NCBI GenBank assembly: GCA_041856085.1 | Contig: JBHAFL010000102.1 | Span: 1-5,796 of the forward strand | DNA length: 5,796 nucleotides | Source of the DNA: RUG754 sp041856085 | GTDB taxonomy: Bacteria; Bacillota; Clostridia; Peptostreptococcales; Anaerovoracaceae | Reading direction: 5' to 3' | Shown: positions 1-4,903 of the stretch, in pieces | Numbering within the stretch: the stretch's first letter is position 1 | Layout: the number at the start of each line of letters is the position of its first letter | Made by a program: the position numbers and the translations under genes | The notes under the pieces: generated by a model | Told to the model about the DNA's origin: nothing | Seen by the model: only the letters and a program-made list of their open reading frames with translations | The model's database searches: none

Positions 1-10
1 ATAAGCACCT

Positions 11-33
11 TTTGCGACGGATTCCGACGCAAA
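11..33. repeat. Inverted repeat upstream of the operon promoter
   Basis: Arms TTTGCGACGG (11-20) and CCGACGCAAA (24-33) are complementary over 9 of 10 positions (one A/A mismatch) around a 3-nt loop. It lies 16 bp upstream of the -35 hexamer. It is flanked by T on the left and A on the right, the reverse of an intrinsic terminator, and no T-run follows it on either strand. It could be an operator or the foot of an upstream transcript; the sequence does not decide. Confidence 0.4.
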
Positions 34-49
34 AAAATATTGTGTATTC

Positions 50-78
50 TTGATATTTACGGCTTTGTGGGGTAAAAT
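50..78 (+). promoter_or_regulatory. Sigma-A/sigma-70-type promoter for the ybeY operon
   Basis: The -35 hexamer TTGATA (50-55) and -10 hexamer TAAAAT (73-78) each differ from consensus at one position and are separated by the optimal 17 bp. Transcription would start near 84-86, leaving a leader of about 97 nt before ybeY. No comparably good promoter was found elsewhere in the window, so this is probably the main promoter for the genes that follow. Confidence 0.65.
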
Positions 79-83
79 ATAGG

Positions 84-160
84 CGTATGGCGGAAGCCGA
101 ATATGCGAGGCCGCGCGAGAGCATAAGAACGTATGCTCGCTTGTGTTATGCTTGCATACG
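84..160 (+). promoter_or_regulatory. Structured 5' leader of ybeY with competing hairpins
   Basis: Three stems can be drawn. Stem A (84-107) pairs 84-88 with 103-107 (one G-U) and 89-91 with 96-98, closing a GGAA tetraloop of the GNRA type. Stem B pairs GAGCATA (119-125) with TATGCTC (132-138) around a 6-nt loop. Stem C pairs CGTATGC (130-136) with GCATACG (154-160). Stems B and C share 130-138 and cannot coexist. The pentamer TATGC or its complement occurs five times between 102 and 158. No U-run follows any stem, so this is not a classical terminator-attenuator. It matches no riboswitch class I recognise. Confidence 0.35.
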
Positions 161-181
161 AAAAGAGCGACGGGGGGACAG

Positions 182-652
182 ATGAGAATAATATTTGAAG
201 ATGAAGCAAAGCTCGAAAAAAAATATATCGAAAGAATGACGGAGGCCGGGAATGCGGCGCTTAAGTTCGAGAGACTTTCAGAGTCCGCGGAGGTGTCGCT
301 GACTTTGGTCGATAAGGACGAAATCCGCAGACTTAACAAGGAATACCGCGGCATAGACGAACCTACGGACGTGCTGAGCTTCCCCCAGTATGAGGAGGAA
401 GAGATAGCTTATTATTCCGAAAACCCCGATGAAGCCCCCGAGGAGCTTATCATAGGCGACGTCGTTATCTGCGTTGAAAAAGCCGAGGAGCAGGCTGCGG
501 AGTACGGTCACGGTTTCGAGCGCGAATTGATTTATCTCTTCACACATTCGGTGCTTCACCTGCTCGGTTACGACCATATCGACGAAGACGGTAAAAAAGC
601 TATGAGAGAAAGAGAAGAAAAAATACTGAGCGAAATCGGAATAAGTCGGTAA
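182..652 (+). CDS. ybeY: Endoribonuclease YbeY (rRNA maturation factor)
   Basis: YbeY is a zinc-dependent single-strand endoribonuclease needed for 16S rRNA 3'-end maturation and 70S ribosome quality control in the cytoplasm. The 156-residue protein is of normal length. It has the family zinc signature HSVLHLLGYDH at residues 122-132, with His122, His126 and His132 as the metal ligands, and the conserved block LNKEYRG...PTDVLSFP (51-68), which includes Arg56. The ATG at 182 was chosen because a G-rich Shine-Dalgarno-like stretch (172-178) lies a few bases upstream and the protein then starts as family members do. A TTG at 143 would add 13 residues but has no ribosome site. It is the first gene after the promoter at 50-78. 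Family and function are certain; the exact start is very likely. Confidence 0.96.
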   Translation: MRIIFEDEAKLEKKYIERMTEAGNAALKFERLSESAEVSLTLVDKDEIRRLNKEYRGIDEPTDVLSFPQYEEEEIAYYSENPDEAPEELIIGDVVICVEKAEEQAAEYGHGFERELIYLFTHSVLHLLGYDHIDEDGKKAMREREEKILSEIGISR

Positions 653-653
653 A

Positions 654-680
654 GTAAACAGTGAAGATATACTTGTTTAC
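654..680. repeat. Inverted repeat in the ybeY-cdd gap
   Basis: Perfect 7-bp arms GTAAACA (654-660) and TGTTTAC (674-680) flank a 13-nt loop, starting just after the ybeY stop. The following bases are not a T-run, so it is a poor intrinsic terminator. It might be an mRNA-stabilising hairpin or a protein site. The rest of the 106-bp gap shows no gene. A TATAAT at 734-739 has no -35 partner. Confidence 0.35.
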
Positions 681-745
681 AGCTTGTCTGCGAACGGCGG
701 GAAGCAAGGAATATGAGCAGACCGTTATGCGGATATAATAGTATT

Positions 746-752
746 GGAGAGG
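746..752 (+). promoter_or_regulatory. Ribosome binding site of cdd
   Basis: GGAGAGG (746-752) lies 6 nt before the ATG at 759. It favours that ATG over the in-frame TTG at 744, which overlaps the ribosome site itself. Confidence 0.7.
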
Positions 753-758
753 CAAAAA

Positions 759-1160
759 ATGACGGACAGGGAATTATATAAAATTTCAAAAAATATGGAA
801 AAAATGGCTTATGCGAAGTTTTCGGGCTTTCGCGTCGGCGCGGCGCTCCTCGCTAAGGACGGACGCGTATTCACGGGCTGCAATGTGGAGAACTCATCTT
901 ACGGCGCTACGATTTGCGCCGAGCGTACTGCGTTTACCAAAGCGATATCCGAGGGATGCAGGGAGTTTTCCGGTATAATGATAACCTCAAGCGGCGGGGA
1001 AGCATGGCCGTGCGGAATATGCAGACAGTTTATGCGCGAGTTTTGCGATGATGATTTCGTGGTTATGACGGCGGCGAACGAAGACAGCATAAGAAGCTAT
1101 ACGATGGATAAGCTCTTGCCTGAGGGCTTCAGGCTTGACGAGGACGGAGTGCAGATATAA
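759..1160 (+). CDS. cdd: Cytidine deaminase
   Basis: The enzyme hydrolytically deaminates cytidine and deoxycytidine to uridine and deoxyuridine in cytoplasmic pyrimidine salvage. The 133-residue length fits the small homotetrameric (T-CDA) class. The catalytic motif is TICAERTAF (51-59), with Cys53 as a zinc ligand and Glu55 as the proton shuttle. The second zinc motif PCGICRQ (84-90) supplies Cys85 and Cys88. Three cysteine ligands, rather than the His-Cys-Cys set of the dimeric enterobacterial type, are typical of Bacillus-like enzymes. The substrate-binding FRVGAAL (24-30) and NVENSSYG (42-49) blocks are present. Many Firmicutes carry cdd close to ybeY and era, as here. All key residues are intact, so an active enzyme is expected. 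Confidence 0.96.
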   Translation: MTDRELYKISKNMEKMAYAKFSGFRVGAALLAKDGRVFTGCNVENSSYGATICAERTAFTKAISEGCREFSGIMITSSGGEAWPCGICRQFMREFCDDDFVVMTAANEDSIRSYTMDKLLPEGFRLDEDGVQI

Positions 1161-1320
1161 AAATATAATCAGGTAATAACTATGCGCTGCGAAAAGATAC
1201 CGTACTGAAAACTTGTCGCAAGGAAGCCATAACATTATCTGAGGCGAGGACTGCGGGAGCGAGACGGCAGCAGCAGAAACTCGATGTTAAAAAGCTTACA
1301 ATAATTGAGAGGAAATCTTT
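1161..1320 (+). other. cdd-phoH intergenic region with imperfect hairpin
   Basis: This 160-bp gap, the longest between genes here, contains no credible gene. The best structure pairs TGCGA-A-AAG (1188-1196) with CTT-G-TCGCA (1212-1220): eight pairs with one A/G mismatch and a 15-nt loop. No T-run follows. TATAAT at 1164-1169 and TACAAT at 1297-1302 resemble -10 boxes but lack good -35 partners. TTGACG at 1135-1140, inside the cdd end, is a good -35, but the -10 candidates at normal spacing are weak. An internal promoter for phoH is possible but not demonstrated. Confidence 0.3.
1307..1312 (+). promoter_or_regulatory. Ribosome binding site of phoH (supports a TTG start)
   Basis: GAGAGG lies 8 nt before the TTG at 1321. 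The next in-frame ATG is at codon 50, well inside the conserved N-terminal domain, so the TTG start is the credible choice. Confidence 0.65.
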
Positions 1321-2358
1321 TTGGAAAAGAAAATTAAGATAATCGACGGAATAGATAATATTGAACTGTTCGGCAACTTAGATATCAATATTAAGCTCAT
1401 AAAAGAAGCTACGGGCGTCGACGTGGTTCAGCGAAACGGCGAGGTCGCGCTCATATATGATTCCGGAATGCCGGAGGTGGATTTGACCGGCGCGGATATG
1501 AGCGAGCAGCGGGAAAAAGAGCAGGAGGAAGCCATTTCTCTTGCGGAGGCAATTATTGAGGAGTATATGAGCGTGCTCGCGCAGGGTGAGACATTGGACA
1601 GGCAAAAAGCCGTATATATCCTGAATCTCACGAAGGACGGAGCCTCTTACAGAGAAAACAGGGTAGGCAAGGACATCATCTGCTTCACACATACGGGTAA
1701 GCCGCTTAAGCCGAAGACCCTCGGTCAAAGAAAGTACGTAGAGGCGATAAGAAAAAGGGAGATTGTTTTCGGAATCGGCCCTGCGGGAACAGGCAAGACA
1801 TATATTGCGGTAGCTATGGCGGTCAACGCCTTTAAGAATAGGGAGGTTTCGAAGATTATCCTTGCGAGGCCTGCAGTGGAAGCGGGAGAGAGGCTCGGCT
1901 TCCTGCCGGGAGACTTGCAGGAAAAAGTCGACCCATATCTGAGACCGCTTTATGATGCCCTATATGACGTGCTCGGACGAGACTCCGCACTGAGGCTGAA
2001 AGAAAAAGAAGCTATCGAAGTCGTACCGCTCGCATATATGAGGGGCAGGACGCTCGACAATTCTTTCATAATTCTCGACGAGGCTCAGAACACGACGAGA
2101 GAGCAGATGAAGATGTTCCTGACGAGAATGGGCTTCGGCTCCAAGGTCGTAGTGACGGGAGATATAACTCAGATAGACCTGCCAAATGACAAAAAATCAG
2201 GGCTTGTTGAAGCCGAGAGGATATTAAAAAGCGTAGAGGATATAGCTTTTTGTTATCTCAAGGACGCTGACGTCGTCAGACACGACCTTGTCAGGAAGAT
2301 AGTGAACGCCTATGATTCTTATTACAAAAAACACCCGGAAGAGGTAAACAATTTATGA
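1321..2358 (+). CDS. phoH: PhoH-like P-loop ATPase
   Basis: This is the PhoH (PhoH/YbeZ-type) cytoplasmic ATPase, a family with a RecA/helicase-like core that is genetically and physically linked to YbeY and thought to act in RNA or ribosome metabolism. The 345-residue protein has the conserved small N-terminal domain (about 10-105), a linker, and the ATPase domain (about 130-335). Walker A is GPAGTGKT (153-160) and Walker B is FIILDEAQN (249-257). Other signatures are LARPAVEAGE (181-190), LGFLPGD (192-198), DPYLRPLYDAL (204-214), MRGRTL (240-245) and VVTGD.TQIDLP (277-288). It is slightly longer than the usual 320-330 residues, mainly in the acidic stretch about 50-80. It starts with TTG and overlaps era by 4 bp (ATGA), suggesting translational coupling. 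Its position after cdd instead of before ybeY is unusual. Confidence 0.95.
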   Translation: MEKKIKIIDGIDNIELFGNLDINIKLIKEATGVDVVQRNGEVALIYDSGMPEVDLTGADMSEQREKEQEEAISLAEAIIEEYMSVLAQGETLDRQKAVYILNLTKDGASYRENRVGKDIICFTHTGKPLKPKTLGQRKYVEAIRKREIVFGIGPAGTGKTYIAVAMAVNAFKNREVSKIILARPAVEAGERLGFLPGDLQEKVDPYLRPLYDALYDVLGRDSALRLKEKEAIEVVPLAYMRGRTLDNSFIILDEAQNTTREQMKMFLTRMGFGSKVVVTGDITQIDLPNDKKSGLVEAERILKSVEDIAFCYLKDADVVRHDLVRKIVNAYDSYYKKHPEEVNNL

Positions 2359-3344
2359 TTAAATCCGGATTTATCGGGATAGTCGGCAGACCGAACGTAG
2401 GCAAGTCCACGCTGCTTAACGCGATTTTGGGCGAGAAGATAGCGATTACGACTGATAAGCCGCAGACGACCAGAAATAATATCAGGGGAATATATACCCG
2501 AATAGACAAGCGTGCCGAGAAGACCGGCTCGGACGATGTTATTGATGCCTTTTTCGGCAAAGCCGGTGAACCGGCGAGACCGACGGACGGCGTGCAGCTC
2601 GTGTTTATCGACACCCCTGGAATACATAAGCCTCACTCGAAGCTCGGCGCATACATGACGGACTCGGCGATGGGTACATTTAATGAAGTCGATGTAATAC
2701 TGTTTTTAGTCGACGAAAAGCTTGGAAATGCAGGCGGGGACAGGTTTATTCTCGAAAAGCTTCGCGAAATCGATACCCCCAAGATACTTGTAATCAATAA
2801 GACGGACTCTATGAAGCCGGAGCAATTCAGGGGAATATATGAGGAGTACGACTCGCTGGAGTTCTTTGACGATATCTTCGGCGTCAGCGCTCTCGAGGGG
2901 AAAGGCGTTGCCGAGCTGAGAGAAAAGCTTGAGACAATGGTAACCGAGGGCCCTCTGTATTTTCCCGAGGGAATGTCGACGGATCACCCGGAGAGATTTA
3001 TTGCGAGCGAGATAATAAGGGAAAAAATGCTCCTATACCTTGACGAAGAGGTTCCTCACGGGGCGGCGGTCGAGATAGAGAGCTTCAAGGAAGATAAGGA
3101 CAAGACGGGGCATGACATAGCGAGAATCGGCGCCGTAATCTACTGCGAGAGAAAGTCCCACAAGGCGATAATAATCGGCAAAGAGGGCAAGAAAATCAAG
3201 GGAATCGGCAAGGCGGCAAGGATGGAGCTCGAGGCGCTGCTCGGAATGAAAGTTATGCTCGAACTCTGGGTTAAGATAAAGGCGAACTGGAGAGACTCGG
3301 ATTTTGAACTTTCCAACTTCGGATACAAAAAAGGAAGAAACTGA
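2355..3344 (+). CDS. era: GTPase Era
   Basis: Era is an essential GTPase that binds the 3' end of 16S rRNA and helps assemble the 30S subunit. The G domain has G1 GRPNVGKS (11-18), G2 in KPQTT (35-39), G3 DTPG (86-89), G4 NKTD (148-151) and G5 SAL (178-180). The C-terminal KH domain has the GKEG loop (275-278) and the conserved LWVKIKANWRD ending (304-314). The length of 329 residues exceeds the usual roughly 300 because of an extra segment between G2 and G3 at about residues 49-81; all functional motifs on both sides are intact and in frame. A GGAAGAGG site (2337-2344) inside the phoH end precedes the ATG by 10 nt. The ATG overlaps the phoH stop, and the stop is almost contiguous with recO. 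Identification is certain; the insertion is the only oddity. Confidence 0.97.
   Translation: MIKSGFIGIVGRPNVGKSTLLNAILGEKIAITTDKPQTTRNNIRGIYTRIDKRAEKTGSDDVIDAFFGKAGEPARPTDGVQLVFIDTPGIHKPHSKLGAYMTDSAMGTFNEVDVILFLVDEKLGNAGGDRFILEKLREIDTPKILVINKTDSMKPEQFRGIYEEYDSLEFFDDIFGVSALEGKGVAELREKLETMVTEGPLYFPEGMSTDHPERFIASEIIREKMLLYLDEEVPHGAAVEIESFKEDKDKTGHDIARIGAVIYCERKSHKAIIIGKEGKKIKGIGKAARMELEALLGMKVMLELWVKIKANWRDSDFELSNFGYKKGRN
2499..2597 (+). other. Extra segment in Era between switch I and G3
   Basis: Era residues 49-81 span 33 amino acids between GIYT and LVFIDTPG, where E. coli Era has about five (EGAYQ), giving an insertion of about 28 residues. It is hydrophilic, with a short FF patch at 66-67. 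The DNA has GC-rich palindromes: GCCGG (2562-2566) and CCGGC (2571-2575) around TGAA, overlapping an alternative CGGC-AAA-GCCG. ACCGGC occurs at 2523-2528 and again at 2570-2575. Comparison is with remembered family sequences, not an alignment. Confidence 0.7.
3331..3337 (+). promoter_or_regulatory. Ribosome binding site of recO (sets a TTG start)
   Basis: AAGGAAG lies within the last codons of era, 8 nt before TTG at 3346. This favours the start at 3346 over an in-frame TTG at 3304, which would add 14 residues encoded inside era with no family similarity. Confidence 0.7.
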
Positions 3345-3345
3345 A

Positions 3346-4098
3346 TTGATTACTGATACCGAGGGAATCGTATTAAGGCAGATAAAAACTGTAAACGGAC
3401 GTCAAATGCTCGTCATTTTCACGAAGAAATTCGGCAAGATATCGGTGGGGATGAATCAGGCGGGCAGCGTTAAGAATAAGTCCGCGCTGGCGGCAAGACC
3501 TTTTACCTATGCTGATTACGAGCTCTTCAAGTCGAGAGAAAGCTATAATCTGAACAGCGGTCGCGTGAAACGGAGCTACTTCGATATCGGCAAGGATTTC
3601 GAAAAGTTTATTACCGCGTCGTATGCGCTTGAGCTCACGGGCGGTATGCTTGCCGAAGAGGACCCTCAGCCCATGCTTTTTCAACATTTGACGGATTTTC
3701 TTTCGGCGCTTGAGAGACGCTCTAAGCGGCACGATACTTTGCTTTTAGCCTATATGGTTAAGGCTCTCCACGTGCTTGGCAATATGCCGGAAACAGGAGC
3801 CTGCGTTTTTTGCGGGGGAGAACTGAAAAACCGCCGCAGCTTTTCCGTGGAGGGCGGCGGTATGGTATGTGAAAAATGTCTCCCGGAAGTCCTAAAATCG
3901 GGCGAAGAACCGTTGCTTTATGATGTGAATTTTGATATAATCAATATCCTAAGCTACTTTAAGAAAGAGCCCTTTTCAAAATTTGAAAAAATAGCTTTGG
4001 ACGATGAAGTTTCATCTAAGCTCAAGGAGATTCTCAGGAAGTATTTCGCTTATCATTTGGAGATATCCGAGCTTAAAAGTGAAGTTGTAAAAATATAA
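3346..4098 (+). CDS. recO: DNA repair protein RecO
   Basis: RecO is a recombination mediator that, with RecR (and RecF), loads RecA onto SSB-coated single-stranded DNA in gap repair and anneals complementary strands. The 250-residue protein has an N-terminal OB fold beginning TEGIVLRQ (5-12) and continuing through FTKKFGKISV (25-34), then a helical domain. The Gram-positive-type zinc finger has Cys153, Cys156, Cys175 and Cys178 (CVFC and CEKC). Length is normal. Translation probably starts at TTG 3346, one base after the era stop, so recO is likely coupled to era. The era-recO pairing is a common conserved arrangement. Similarity is spread across the protein rather than in strong catalytic motifs, as expected for RecO, but fold order, cysteines and context agree. 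Confidence 0.93.
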   Translation: MITDTEGIVLRQIKTVNGRQMLVIFTKKFGKISVGMNQAGSVKNKSALAARPFTYADYELFKSRESYNLNSGRVKRSYFDIGKDFEKFITASYALELTGGMLAEEDPQPMLFQHLTDFLSALERRSKRHDTLLLAYMVKALHVLGNMPETGACVFCGGELKNRRSFSVEGGGMVCEKCLPEVLKSGEEPLLYDVNFDIINILSYFKKEPFSKFEKIALDDEVSSKLKEILRKYFAYHLEISELKSEVVKI

Positions 4099-4107
4099 TT
4101 ATTTAAT

Positions 4108-4115
4108 AAGGAGGA
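4108..4115 (+). promoter_or_regulatory. Strong ribosome binding site of the DUF4342 gene
   Basis: AAGGAGGA is a near-perfect Shine-Dalgarno sequence, 7 nt before the ATG at 4123 and the best in the window. It predicts more translation per transcript than the neighbouring genes. A TATAAT overlapping the recO stop (4094-4099) lacks a convincing -35. Confidence 0.75.
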
Positions 4116-4122
4116 CATAAAA

Positions 4123-4863
4123 ATGGAAATTACTCTCGAAAAAATCGAATTGGTAAAAGACAGAACAGGCGTATCCTACAAGGAAGCCAAAGAAGCTCTC
4201 GAAATGGCGGACGGCAGCGTAGTTGACGCTATCATAGCTATAGAAGAGAACTTGGACGACAAAAAAGAAGGCAAGGTTAATTCCTATGTCTCCGATATGA
4301 TGAAAAAGATTAAGGAGCTCGTTAACAAGGGCAATATATCCAAGATTACGGTTGTAAAGGACGAGGAGTCGATAATAAACGTTCCTTTGAATGTCGGTAT
4401 TATCGGAGCCGTTATCGCGCCTTGGGGCGTTGTGGCAGCCGCTATCGCCGCATTCGGATTCAAATGCAGGGTTGAACTGACGACCGACGAGGGTAAGGTT
4501 ATAAACCTCTCCGAAAAAGCCGGCAAGGTTGCCGAAACCGTCAAGGAAAAGGGCGGAGTGGTTTTTGACGAAATCAAAGAAAAGGCTCCCGATTCATTCG
4601 ACAAGATTAAGGAAGCGGGCGCAGGCATCTATAACAGCGTTAAAGAAAAAGCTCCCGAGGTTTACGACAAGGTTAAAGAGGCGAGCACGGAAGCCTTTAA
4701 CACCATCAAAGAAAAGGCACCCGAAGTGTATAACAGCGCCAAAGAGGCGTCCGTAGAAAAGTTCAATGAGCTAAAGGACAAGAGAGCCGAGAAAAATAAC
4801 TTCGATATCGACATTGACATCGACCTTGACGAAGAGGACATTAAGAACAATTTGAACGGCTAA
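4123..4863 (+). CDS. DUF4342 protein with EF-Ts-N/UBA-like start and 11-residue repeats
   Basis: The function is unknown. The 246-residue protein has four parts. Residues 1-45 resemble the EF-Ts N-terminal/UBA-like three-helix fold (VKDRTGVSYKEAKEAL, 11-26, then a DGSVVDAI turn and helix). Residues about 52-120 match the DUF4342 domain: the polar strand ISKITVV, then a hydrophobic stretch VPLNVGIIGAVIAPWG running to about 112 that could be membrane-embedded or buried. Residues 135-222 are eight 11-residue amphipathic repeats rich in Lys and Glu. The tail (227-240) alternates Asp and Ile and ends very acidic. No catalytic motif or signal peptide is seen. It sits 24 bp after recO and 40 bp before glyQS with a very strong ribosome site, so it is probably co-transcribed and well expressed. 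The EF-Ts-like domain suggests, without proving, contact with the translation machinery. Confidence 0.85.
   Translation: MEITLEKIELVKDRTGVSYKEAKEALEMADGSVVDAIIAIEENLDDKKEGKVNSYVSDMMKKIKELVNKGNISKITVVKDEESIINVPLNVGIIGAVIAPWGVVAAAIAAFGFKCRVELTTDEGKVINLSEKAGKVAETVKEKGGVVFDEIKEKAPDSFDKIKEAGAGIYNSVKEKAPEVYDKVKEASTEAFNTIKEKAPEVYNSAKEASVEKFNELKDKRAEKNNFDIDIDIDLDEEDIKNNLNG
4525..4788 (+). repeat. Eight 11-residue amphipathic repeats in the DUF4342 protein
   Basis: Residues 135-222 divide into 11-residue units without gaps: KVAETVKEKGG, VVFDEIKEKAP, DSFDKIKEAGA, GIYNSVKEKAP, EVYDKVKEAST, EAFNTIKEKAP, EVYNSAKEASV and ELKDK-containing EKFNELKDKRA. The pattern is x-x-[FY]-[DN]-x-[IV]-K-E-[KA]-x-x, the first unit being the most divergent. 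Units ending KEKAP alternate with others, giving a 22-residue (66-bp) higher-order period. Eleven-residue periodicity with K/E-rich faces is known from group 3 LEA proteins, apolipoproteins and synucleins, which form surface-lying amphipathic helices. Confidence 0.85.
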
Positions 4864-4903
4864 CCGACAAAAAACGAAAGGTACAATAACAGGTAAATAG
4901 ACT

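Noticed and set aside
143..181. TTG-initiated 13-residue extension of YbeY
   Set aside because: No ribosome site precedes it, the added residues do not resemble YbeY N-termini, and ATG 182 has a G-rich site just upstream.
133..198. 21-codon upstream ORF overlapping the ybeY start in another frame
   Set aside because: The only purine-rich stretch upstream (GAGAG at 117-121) is weak and too distant; there is no recognisable peptide and no clear leader-peptide codon run.
278..577. Antisense ORFs opposite ybeY, cdd, phoH, era, recO and glyQS
   Set aside because: They are complementary to clearly identified conserved genes and show no domain or ribosome site of their own.
734..739. TATAAT as a cdd promoter
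   Set aside because: There is no -35 match at 16-18 bp and no extended -10, and transcription would start almost at the ribosome site.
1135..1169. Internal promoter for phoH (TTGACG with TATAAA or TATAAT)
   Set aside because: The TATAAA spacing is 15 bp and the TATAAT spacing 23 bp; at 17 bp the -10 is only TAAAAA. Too weak to call.
1182..1208. Eight-codon ORF in the cdd-phoH gap
   Set aside because: It is too short and its sequence is uninformative; probably chance.
3304..3345. Earlier TTG start for recO
   Set aside because: It would lie within era coding sequence, lacks a ribosome site, and adds residues outside the conserved RecO N-terminus.
4094..4099. TATAAT as a separate promoter for the DUF4342 gene
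   Set aside because: The -35 region is poor, and the start site would fall on or beside the Shine-Dalgarno sequence.
4529..4756. Basic 75-residue ORF in an alternative frame of the DUF4342 gene
   Set aside because: Its repetitive Lys/Arg-rich sequence is the out-of-frame reading of the 11-residue repeats, and it has no ribosome site.
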